A DNA stretch of 56,110 bases from Phycisphaerales bacterium (lineage in GTDB: Bacteria; Planctomycetota; Phycisphaerae; Phycisphaerales; UBA1924), in contig JAJDDG010000141.1 of assembly GCA_029260435.1 (NCBI GenBank), positions 1 to 56,110 of the forward strand, in the 5' to 3' direction. Shown here piece by piece: positions 1-6,223 of this stretch (within the stretch, counting starts at the first letter, position 1; each line of letters starts with the position of its first letter). A program made the translations under genes and the position numbers. The notes under the pieces are model-generated. The model was not told where the DNA came from. It ran no database searches and saw only the letters and a program-made list of their open reading frames with translations.

Positions 1-1341
1 TGCGAAGTCGTCCATTTCGTTGTTCAGGAGGAATCCGAACTCGGGGACGGCGAGGAGGGAGCCCCACTCGGTGTTGATGGTTTCGGTGCAGGCGACGGCG
101 TTGTTGTGTTGATCGATGACGGAGATGTGGGAGGTGCCGGCGTCTTCGATGATCTCGAAGGAGCCTGCGCCGCCGAAGCGGGAGGCGCGGTAGGGGAGAA
201 TCTGCTGTGCGCGGGAGTCGATGTAGGCGGGGTCGAGGAGCTGATCAACGGGGATATCTGCGAAGCGAGGATCGGCGAGGTGGATGGCGCGGTCGGCGAA
301 GGCGAGCTGGGATGCCTGGGAGATGAGGTGGATGTAGTCGGCGGAGTTGTGCGGGGCGTTGGCGATGCGGGAGGTGTGGTACTCGAGCATCCTGAAGATT
401 TGGAAGAGGGCGACGCCTCCCGATGACGGGAGGGGCATGGTGTGGATGGTTCTGCCTGCGAAGTGTGTGACGAGTGTGTTTGAGGGGTAGGAGGTGTAGA
501 GATCGAGGTCTTGCGCGGTGATGAGGCCGTTGTGATCTTGCATCGCGTCGACGATCGCTCGTCCGATGGGGCCGGGCTTGTTGAGTGTTGCGTAGAAGGC
601 GTCTTTGCCCTGGTCGGCGATGAGATCGAGCGCGCGGGCCTGCGCGAGGTTGCGGACCGTTGAGAAGCCCGACTCGGTGTGTTGGTATTGCGCGGCGAGT
701 GAGCGGAGGAAATGCTGGGAGGGGTTGGGTTGTGCGCCGGATACGCGGAGCTGGGTTGCGACGGCGCGCTCGAGCTGGCGGGCGAGTTTGACGGAGTGGG
801 CGTCGCAGGTGTGCCCCTGGCGGGCGGCTTCGATCGCGGGTGCAAGGACAGTTGCACGGTCTAGGGTGCCGAACGAGCGGAGGGCGTAGAGCAGGCCGTC
901 TACGGTGCCCGACACGGCGACGGCGCGTGCGCCGACCCGGGAGGCATCCGCGGGGAGATCCAGGTACATGTTTGCGTGCGCGGCGAGGGGGGCGACCTCG
1001 CGGTAGTCGATAGCGAGGTTGAGGGGATCCCCCACTGCTTCGGTCTGGGGGTTGTCTGGCATGTGGATGAGCATGAAGCCGCCCCCGCCTATGCCACAGG
1101 AGTACGGGCGGACGACGGAGAGTGTGAAGGAAGCGGCGACGGCGGCGTCGATGGCGTTGCCACCCATTCTCAACATTCGGGCGCCGGCTTCGGAGGCGGC
1201 GGGGTGGTCGCAGGCGACGGCGGCGACGGGGAATGTGTATTCGGTGAGGGTTGTGGGGGGTGGTTGCTCGGCGATGGGCGGGCGGGCCGCGCACGCGGCG
1301 AGGGACATGATGAGGCATGTGGCGAGGGATAAACGGATCAT
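1..1341 (-). CDS. ggt: gamma-glutamyltransferase, lipoprotein, C-terminus cut by window edge
   Basis: Cleaves gamma-glutamyl bonds of glutathione and related compounds in the envelope, as an autoprocessed Ntn hydrolase. The ATG at 1341 begins a lipoprotein signal with lipobox LAAC (Cys17). The frame is open to base 1, giving 447 codons; the missing part is the end of the small subunit. Family hallmarks seen are NAIDAAVAAS near residue 60, the glycine-rich GIGGGGF, DYREVAP, and the processing/nucleophile motif GTSHIS with the catalytic Thr near residue 403. The motif LLNNEMDDF lies at the window edge. It lies downstream of adenine deaminase on the same strand with about 260 bases between. Assignment to the family is firm; substrate preference cannot be read from sequence. 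Confidence 0.93.
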   Translation of the reverse strand, partial: MIRLSLATCLIMSLAACAARPPIAEQPPPTTLTEYTFPVAAVACDHPAASEAGARMLRMGGNAIDAAVAASFTLSVVRPYSCGIGGGGFMLIHMPDNPQTEAVGDPLNLAIDYREVAPLAAHANMYLDLPADASRVGARAVAVSGTVDGLLYALRSFGTLDRATVLAPAIEAARQGHTCDAHSVKLARQLERAVATQLRVSGAQPNPSQHFLRSLAAQYQHTESGFSTVRNLAQARALDLIADQGKDAFYATLNKPGPIGRAIVDAMQDHNGLITAQDLDLYTSYPSNTLVTHFAGRTIHTMPLPSSGGVALFQIFRMLEYHTSRIANAPHNSADYIHLISQASQLAFADRAIHLADPRFADIPVDQLLDPAYIDSRAQQILPYRASRFGGAGSFEIIEDAGTSHISVIDQHNNAVACTETINTEWGSLLAVPEFGFLLNNEMDDFA

Positions 1342-1589
1342 TGGATTGCTCCGTGTGTGGGCGGGGCGGGGGCGGGTTGACGATGATGAGGATACCCTTG
1401 GGGCGGGTCGGGGTTGAACATGAAGGGAATGGTGCGATGGGCAAGTACTGGGATTGGTTTCTGCTGTCGATCGGGGTGACGCCTCCAAAGGAAGCGGAGC
1501 GCGATAAGTGGGAGGAATGTCGGCTCGAGAAGCGCGAGGAGAAAGAAGCGAGCCTGCGCGCGTATGACTGCGAGCAGGAAGCTGAACAC
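1338..1589 (-). CDS. possible small membrane protein between ade and ggt (uncertain)
   Basis: A GTG-started frame of 83 residues lies in the gap between the adenine deaminase stop and the ggt start. Its first ~38 residues are strongly hydrophobic with a few Arg; the rest is Pro/His-rich. Its TGA overlaps the ggt ATG by 4 bases (ATGA), a coupling pattern used repeatedly elsewhere in this window. Against it: no Shine-Dalgarno sequence is visible and the composition is what one expects antisense to a Glu-rich frame. A competing frame on the + strand (ATG 1437 to TAG 1607, 56 residues, beginning MGKYWDWFLLSIG) is equally unproven. At most one of the two is likely real. I do not recognise either. 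Confidence 0.25.
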   Translation of the reverse strand: MFSFLLAVIRAQARFFLLALLEPTFLPLIALRFLWRRHPDRQQKPIPVLAHRTIPFMFNPDPPQGYPHHRQPAPAPPTHGAIQ

Positions 1590-1603
1590 GAAGAGGTGCG
1601 GGG

Positions 1604-3373
1604 TTAGTCCGCTTCGAGGGTGACGATCTCGAACTTGTCTACATCGACGAGGCCCTTGTCGGAGAGTTTTAGACTCGGGATGACGGGCAGGGGCATGAAG
1701 CTGAGGGGCATGAAGGGGTCGTGGTGCGGGCAGCCCAATGATGCTGCGGCTTGCAGCAGCGCGGTTTGTTGTTCGATGACGGTTTGCGCTGGTTGATCGG
1801 ACATGAGCCCGGCGATGGGGAGGGGGAGAACGGCGCGTACTTTGCCATCGACTGCGACTGATTGGCCGCCGTTTGTGTCTACGAGCGCGCGCGCGGCGGC
1901 GAGCATGTCTTCGTCGTTGGTACCGACAACTGCGAGGTTGTGCGCATCGTGGCCGACGGTTGAGGCGATTGCGCCGCGCTGGAGCTTGAATCCCTTGATG
2001 AATCCGAGCCCGATGTTGCCGGTGCCTTTGTGTCGTTCGATGACGGCGATCTTGAGGATGTCGCGGGAGGTATCGGAGATGGCGTTGCCGGCCGCGTCTG
2101 TGGTTGGGGAATCGGTGAGGTGCTCGGTGACGAGCTGGTGGGGGTCCATCCCGATGACCCTGATCTGCGCATTTTTTGAGGAGAGCGGGACGCGTAAGGA
2201 TGCTTCGGAGAGGTCTGCCGGGAGGGTGACTCGGGCTTCGGGGTATGGAGCCAGTGGTTTTGTGGGGCCGATGTAGTCGCCGTTTTGCGCGACGAGCATG
2301 CCTTTGCAGAAGACGGTGTGGGGTTGGAAATCTTTGGGGTCGTCGAAGAGGCAGCAGTCCGCCCAGCGGGAAGGAGCGATCGCGCCGAGGTCTGGCCGGC
2401 GGAAGTGGTGGGCGGTGTTGGAGGAAGCGATCATGAATGCGGTTGGCGCATCGAGGCCCATCGCGATGGACTGGCGGATGATGTTGTCGATGTGCCCGTC
2501 GTCCTGGAGGTCCGCGGGGTGGCGGTCGTCTGTGCAGAACGAGATGAGATGCGCGGTGTCGGGGGTGATGATGGGGAAGAGCGCTTCGAGGTTGCGTGCT
2601 GCGGAGCCCTCGCGGATGAAGATGCGGATGCCCAGCGCGAGTTTTTCCTGCGCTTCGGCGAGGGTGGTGCACTCGTGATCGGAGGAGATGCCGGCGGCGG
2701 CGTATGCCTGGAGGTTGTCACCCGAGAGGGCGGGGGCGTGTCCATCTACGAGGCGATGGGCGAGCCCGAGGTTTACTTTGTCGAGCACGTCGGGGAGGGC
2801 GAGGAAAACTCCCGGGAAATTCATCATCTCGGCGAGCGCAACAACGCGGGGGTCATCGAAGAGGGGCGCGAGGTCTTCGGCGGAGAGGTCTGCGCCGGAG
2901 GTTTCGAGTGGGCAGGAGGGGACGCAGGAGCTGGCGCCCCACATGGCGTGGAATGGGAGGTCTTCGGCGTCTTGCATGAGGTAGCGGATGCCTTCGAGGG
3001 CGAGGACGTTTGCGATCTCGTGGGGGTCGAAGACGGCGGCGGTTGTGGCGTGGGGCAGGGCGAGCGCGACGAAGCGCGAGGGGGGGAGCATGGTGGACTC
3101 GACGTGCATGTGCGCATCGATGAGCCCGGGTGCGCAGTAGCACCCTGCGGCGTCGTGGGATTGTTTGGCTTTGTGCTTGTCGGGGGTGACCGCGGCGATA
3201 ATGCCGTCGCAGATGTAGATGTTTGTCGGGTCGGTGATCGAGCGGTTGAAGACATCGATTACACGAGCGTTGGTGATCGCCAGATCCGCGGTCCCTCCGC
3301 TCTCATCGCCCCGGGCGACTGCCATGAGACGGGGGGTGATGGTGCGGGCGGAGGCTTGGGGGGGTTGGTTCAT
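1604..3373 (-). CDS. ade: adenine deaminase
   Basis: Converts adenine to hypoxanthine and ammonia in purine salvage; amidohydrolase-superfamily metalloenzyme of the cytosol. Motifs seen: PGLIDAHMHVES with the metal-binding HxH at residues 88-90, DPHEIANV, SDHECTT, CTDDRHPADL, and the C-terminal HNLAVVGTNDEDM block typical of Ade. From ATG 3373 the product is 589 residues, close to the ~580 usual for the family. The frame stays open further upstream; ATG 3409 is the alternative start (601 residues). Longer readings would overlap the divergent phosphatase gene and add a low-quality extension. No clear ribosome binding site decides between the two ATGs. Confidence 0.93.
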   Translation of the reverse strand: MNQPPQASARTITPRLMAVARGDESGGTADLAITNARVIDVFNRSITDPTNIYICDGIIAAVTPDKHKAKQSHDAAGCYCAPGLIDAHMHVESTMLPPSRFVALALPHATTAAVFDPHEIANVLALEGIRYLMQDAEDLPFHAMWGASSCVPSCPLETSGADLSAEDLAPLFDDPRVVALAEMMNFPGVFLALPDVLDKVNLGLAHRLVDGHAPALSGDNLQAYAAAGISSDHECTTLAEAQEKLALGIRIFIREGSAARNLEALFPIITPDTAHLISFCTDDRHPADLQDDGHIDNIIRQSIAMGLDAPTAFMIASSNTAHHFRRPDLGAIAPSRWADCCLFDDPKDFQPHTVFCKGMLVAQNGDYIGPTKPLAPYPEARVTLPADLSEASLRVPLSSKNAQIRVIGMDPHQLVTEHLTDSPTTDAAGNAISDTSRDILKIAVIERHKGTGNIGLGFIKGFKLQRGAIASTVGHDAHNLAVVGTNDEDMLAAARALVDTNGGQSVAVDGKVRAVLPLPIAGLMSDQPAQTVIEQQTALLQAAASLGCPHHDPFMPLSFMPLPVIPSLKLSDKGLVDVDKFEIVTLEAD

Positions 3374-3449
3374 GGGGTGGTCCGTGTTTTTGTTTGAGGA
3401 AGATGGCATACGATAGCGGCGAGGGCGGTTGGTCCGGGAGAGAGGCAAT

Positions 3450-4289
3450 ATGAGCGAGCCGGTACACAAGATGCAGTGCATGGAGATCTGGGGGGGGAAC
3501 GAGGCGGCGAGCAGCGCGCTGAGCACGCCCGGGATTGATCTGTGGGTGCATGCTGAGCCGTTTGGGGAGGGGGAGAGCGGGGGCGATATCCACTATGTTT
3601 CGGCGTGCGCGGCGGGGAAGATCGCCCGGATTGTTGTGGCGGATGTGTCGGGGCATGGGGCGGATGTGAGCGAGCTCGCGCGGGCGCTGCGCGGGTTCAT
3701 GCGCAAGAACATCAACACGCCCGACCAGCGGAAGCTGACGCGGCAACTGAACAGGGCGTTTCACAGGACAGCGAAAGACGGGAAGTTTGCGACGGCGCTG
3801 GTGGTGAGCTATTTCGCACCGACGGATGAGTTGATCATGGTGAACGCGGGGCACCCGCGGCCCATGCTGTACCGCGCGGGCGAGGGGCGGTGGATGGTGA
3901 TCACGGAGGAATTGCGGAGCGAAGGGAAGGCTTCTGGGCTGCCTCTGGGGATCATCGAGCCGACGGAGTACGCGCAGCAGGCGGTGAAGCTGGAGCGCGG
4001 GGACATGGTGGTGATCTGCACGGATTCGGTGACGGAGCGCCGGGGCGAGGATGGTCAGCTTCTTGGTGAAGAGGGGCTGATTGATCTGCTGGGTGGGATG
4101 GACGCGGGGAAGCCCGAGGAGCTGGTGGAGGGGTTGGTCGCTCGGATCAAAGCGATGCAGAACGGGGAGGTGGTGGATGACGATCTGACGGTGATGCTGG
4201 TGCACCACAACGGCGGCGAGGCGGAACGCCAGAGCATCGGCGAGGCGCTGACGGCGATGGCGAAGATGATGGGGCTGGTGAAAGTGTAG
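3450..4289 (+). CDS. PP2C-like serine phosphatase (SpoIIE/RsbU family)
   Basis: Predicted Mn/Mg-dependent phosphoserine phosphatase, the type that dephosphorylates anti-sigma antagonist proteins in partner-switching cascades. The 279-residue protein is essentially only the phosphatase domain: GGD at 44-46, DVSGHG at 65-70, NAGHPRPMLY near 130, TDSVTE near 185 and DDLTVML near 245, so the metal-binding aspartates are present. No sensor, receiver or membrane segment is attached, so input must come from another protein. The ATG at 3450 is preceded by GGAGAGAGG at good spacing, which favours it over the in-frame TTG at 3429. It is divergent from ade. No STAS protein, kinase or sigma factor lies next to it, so its partner is not visible here. 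Confidence 0.88.
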   Translation: MSEPVHKMQCMEIWGGNEAASSALSTPGIDLWVHAEPFGEGESGGDIHYVSACAAGKIARIVVADVSGHGADVSELARALRGFMRKNINTPDQRKLTRQLNRAFHRTAKDGKFATALVVSYFAPTDELIMVNAGHPRPMLYRAGEGRWMVITEELRSEGKASGLPLGIIEPTEYAQQAVKLERGDMVVICTDSVTERRGEDGQLLGEEGLIDLLGGMDAGKPEELVEGLVARIKAMQNGEVVDDDLTVMLVHHNGGEAERQSIGEALTAMAKMMGLVKV

Positions 4290-4290
4290 G

Positions 4291-4325
4291 GACCAGGCAT
4301 CAGGCACCGGGCACCAGGAGGAGGA
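4291..4325 (+). repeat. dispersed intergenic repeat, copy 1 (GGCAYCAGG family)
   Basis: Begins two bases after a stop codon and contains ATCAGGCACCGGGCA followed by CCAGGAGGAGGAAAGAGA. Nearly the same string follows the stop of the DUF1501 gene at 13751-13787. Internally it is built of a degenerate GGCAYCAGG unit. Confidence 0.7.
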
Positions 4326-4334
4326 AAGAGAACG

Positions 4335-4440
4335 TCCCCCTCACCCGCGTCCCGACATATCGGGACTTGCCCCGCCTCCGGCAGATCTTCGACCTCTCTC
4401 CTCCGCCACGGCGGATCTACGACAGGGGAGAGGGTGCAGA
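4335..4440 (+). repeat. CCCTCACCC...GGGAGAGGG intergenic element, copy 1
   Basis: Starts with CCCCTCACCCGCGTCCCGA, contains the perfect hairpin GTCCCGA-CATA-TCGGGAC (4349-4366), then CTCTCCTCCGCC with a second small hairpin, and ends GGGGAGAGGGTGCAGAGAAG. The CCCTCACCC start and the GAGAGGGTGC end recur at 6020-6075, which suggests a mobile or dispersed non-coding element. No coding frame is apparent. Confidence 0.5.
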
Positions 4441-4456
4441 GAAGACAAATCCGAAG

Positions 4457-4603
4457 TCAGTTTGTGACGTCACGGACACGACGGGCGGTTTCTTGAGGTT
4501 CGCCCGGGCGGTCTGCGTCGGCGGGGGGCGGGGCGGACGCGGAGCAGGCGGCGAGGCAGCACAGGGTGAGAATGATGAGCGCGGTGCGCGCGGCGGGTAT
4601 CAT
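4457..4603 (-). CDS. small predicted lipoprotein, 48 residues
   Basis: ATG 4603 to TGA 4457. The N-terminus is a typical lipoprotein signal: one Arg, a hydrophobic run (ALIILTLCCLAA) and lipobox LAAC with the modified Cys at residue 20. The mature part is only about 29 residues, Pro/Ala/Asp-rich and then charged, with no recognisable domain. It is divergent from the BtpA-family gene (46 bases between starts). Function unknown. The clear signal peptide makes a real gene more likely than chance, but the size leaves doubt. Confidence 0.5.
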   Translation of the reverse strand: MIPAARTALIILTLCCLAACSASAPPPADADRPGEPQETARRVRDVTN

Positions 4604-4649
4604 CGGCGCAGCGTATCACGGGTGAACCGGTGCGGGCAGGAGACAGGTT

Positions 4650-5462
4650 GTGACGATCGGCGCGGATATCTTTGGGCAGGCGAGGGCGCTTGTGGGGATG
4701 GTGCATGTGGGCGCGATGGCGGGGACGCCGCGGTGCGCGCACGGGATCCAGGAGATCGCGGATCGGGCTCGGAAGGAAGCGACGCTTCTTGCGGAGGGGG
4801 GGTTCGATGCGGTGATCATCGAGAATATGCACGACGTGCCTTATCTGAGGCGGGAGGTCGGACCCGAGGTGGTTGCGGGGATGTCGATCGTGGCGAGCGC
4901 GGTGCGGGATGCGGTGGCGTGCCCGGTTGGTGTGCAGATCCTGGCGGGGGCGAACCGGGAGGCGGTCGCGGTTGCGCACGCGGCGGGGCTTGGGTTTATA
5001 CGCGCGGAGGGGTTTGTGTACGCGGCGGTTGCGGACGAGGGGATTCTCGAAGAGGCTGACGCGGGGCGGCTCATGCGCTACCGGAAGATGATCGGCGCGG
5101 AAGATGTGCGGGTGATCTGTGACATCAAGAAGAAGCACAGTGCGCACTCGATCACGGCGGATGTGACGCTCGCGGAGACGGTGCGGGCGGCGGAGTTTTT
5201 CTGCGCGGACGGGGTGATCGTGACGGGGGTCTCAACGGGACGCCCGACGAGTCTGGATGATCTGCGCGAGGTGCGCCAGGCGACGAAGCTGCCGGTTGCT
5301 GTTGGGAGCGGCGCGACACCCGACACGCTGCGGGAGTTGTTTGAGTACGCGGACGCGGTGATTATTGGGTCGTGGTATAAGGCCGGTGGGCGGTGGGAGA
5401 ATGATCCGGATCCGGCGCGGGTGGAGCAGCTGGTGAAGGCTGCGGATCGGGTGCGGTTGTAA
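4650..5462 (+). CDS. BtpA/SgcQ family protein
   Basis: A 270-residue TIM-barrel-type protein of the BtpA family, named after a cyanobacterial photosystem I biogenesis protein; relatives such as SgcQ occur in bacteria without photosynthesis, where the reaction is unknown. Motifs seen: ALVGMVHVGAMAGTP at the start, DAVIIENMHDVPY, GVQILAGANREAV, FIRAEGFVY, DIKKKHSAHS and VAVGSGATPDTL, matching family layout and length. Start is GTG 4650, preceded by AGGAG at 4638-4642 with about 7 bases spacing. No neighbour hints at a pathway. Confidence 0.85.
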   Translation: MTIGADIFGQARALVGMVHVGAMAGTPRCAHGIQEIADRARKEATLLAEGGFDAVIIENMHDVPYLRREVGPEVVAGMSIVASAVRDAVACPVGVQILAGANREAVAVAHAAGLGFIRAEGFVYAAVADEGILEEADAGRLMRYRKMIGAEDVRVICDIKKKHSAHSITADVTLAETVRAAEFFCADGVIVTGVSTGRPTSLDDLREVRQATKLPVAVGSGATPDTLRELFEYADAVIIGSWYKAGGRWENDPDPARVEQLVKAADRVRL

Positions 5463-5497
5463 GAGGGCGGTGGGGATCGGGAAGATGCTGTTCTCAT

Positions 5498-5514
5498 GTG
5501 ACGCTGCGCGTCAC
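5498..5514. repeat. palindrome GTGACGC-TGC-GCGTCAC, copy 1
   Basis: Seven-base perfect arms with a 3-base centre, preceded by CAT. A second copy with a 1-base centre (GTGACGC-T-GCGTCAC, also preceded by CAT) lies at 5993-6007, so the two copies bracket the small TPR-like gene. Confidence 0.7.
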
Positions 5515-5577
5515 GCTTTTCTGAGGAAGGGATATCTGGGATGCTTTTCTGTTGCGCTTACCTATTCAGGCACATGA

Positions 5578-5967
5578 ATGCATCTGGATATAGACTCAGC
5601 ACCAACGCATATGAATAACTACGAAGCATCGCAGGCCCACTACTACCGCGGTGTAGGGCTGCTCGAGGCTGAGAAAGCCAAAGAAGCCGTGGAAGCATTT
5701 CGTGATAGCTGGGCACTGGATGAACATGCAGCGGCTGCGTTTCGACTCGCTCACTGTCTGGAATTGCTGCGCGATGAGGCGGCGGGTGAGTGGTTCGCCA
5801 AGGCGTACGAAGCGAATCCGAACAACAGCAATGGTGCGATTCGGTATGCCGAATGGATGAGTAAGCGTGGGGAAGTTGAACAGGCGCGAGCAATCGCGCA
5901 ACGGATTATCAATCGCCATACCGATTACGGTCCGGCGAAACGGCTGCTTGAACAGCTTGATTCGTAA
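5578..5967 (+). CDS. small TPR-like protein, 129 residues
   Basis: The sequence shows helix-turn-helix repeats of TPR type: a block with HYYRGVGLLEAEKAKEAVEAF, one with AAAFRLAHCLELL...AGEWFAKAYEANP, and one with AEWMSKRGEVEQARAIAQRII. About three repeats would make a small scaffold with no catalytic part. No signal peptide or membrane segment, so probably cytosolic. ATG 5578 is used; ATG 5611 is possible, and neither has a strong ribosome binding site. Base composition is less GC-rich than its neighbours. The gene is bracketed by two copies of a GTGACGC palindrome. Binding partner unknown. Confidence 0.7.
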   Translation: MHLDIDSAPTHMNNYEASQAHYYRGVGLLEAEKAKEAVEAFRDSWALDEHAAAAFRLAHCLELLRDEAAGEWFAKAYEANPNNSNGAIRYAEWMSKRGEVEQARAIAQRIINRHTDYGPAKRLLEQLDS

Positions 5968-5992
5968 GTTGACTTTCGCTGACAATTTTCAT

Positions 5993-6007
5993 GTGACGCT
6001 GCGTCAC
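5993..6007. repeat. palindrome GTGACGC-T-GCGTCAC, copy 2
   Basis: Second copy of the palindrome seen at 5498-5514. It lies just 3' of the TPR-like gene, with the same CAT in front. Confidence 0.7.
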
Positions 6008-6019
6008 GGATTGGGGAAC

Positions 6020-6075
6020 TCCCTCACCCGGTTTCGCTGCGCTCAACCACCCTCTCCCCCGAGTGGAGAGGGTGC
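6020..6075 (+). repeat. CCCTCACCC...GGAGAGGG intergenic element, copy 2
   Basis: CCCTCACCCGG, then CCACCCTCTCCCCCGAG, then TGGAGAGGGTGCGGAAGAAG. It shares its start and end with the element at 4335-4440, but the interior differs. CCTCTCC and GGAGAGG form a hairpin. Non-coding. Confidence 0.5.
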
Positions 6076-6084
6076 GGAAGAAGA

Positions 6085-6110
6085 CATGCTCGCGCTAAAG
6101 CGTGAGCATG
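6085..6110. repeat. REP-like hairpin A (CATGCTC arms)
   Basis: CATGCTC-G-CGCT-AA-AGCG-T-GAGCATG: a near-perfect inverted repeat followed by GCACCC. Its inner CGCT-AGCG part is shared with hairpin C at 6169-6194; the outer arm differs (CATGCTC versus CATGCCC) with matching change on the other side. Confidence 0.7.
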
Positions 6111-6128
6111 GCACCCAAGAATATGGAG

Positions 6129-6152
6129 CACTGACCCGGTGACGGGTCAGTG
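6129..6152. repeat. REP-like hairpin B (CACTGACCCG arms)
   Basis: CACTGACCCG-GTGA-CGGGTCAGTG: perfect 10-base arms, followed by GCACGGG. Hairpin D at 13811-13834 has the same design with compensatory changes (CCCG/CGGG versus CCGG/CCGG) and the same GCACGGG tail. Confidence 0.75.
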
Positions 6153-6160
6153 GCACGGGG

Positions 6161-6196
6161 AAAAAAGACATGCCCGCGCTGAAGCGTGGGCATGCC
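6161..6196 (-). terminator. REP-like hairpin C, likely terminator of secA
   Basis: Inverted repeat CATGCCC-G-CGCT-GA-AGCG-T-GGGCATG at 6169-6194. Read on the minus strand it lies about 30 bases after the secA stop and is followed by TCTTTTTT, the layout of an intrinsic terminator. It also belongs to the hairpin family found at 6085 and may serve both roles. Confidence 0.55.
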
Positions 6197-6223
6197 ACCC
6201 GATGATTCAAGCTTGGTGTCTTG

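Noticed and set aside
245-2672. Long minus-strand frames over ggt and ade in alternative phases
   Set aside because: Arg/Pro/His-rich translations overlapping genes with intact family motifs; only the short stretch between the two genes was kept as uncertain.
2285-3397. 370-residue open frame on the + strand inside ade
   Set aside because: Antisense shadow of adenine deaminase with no recognisable motif.
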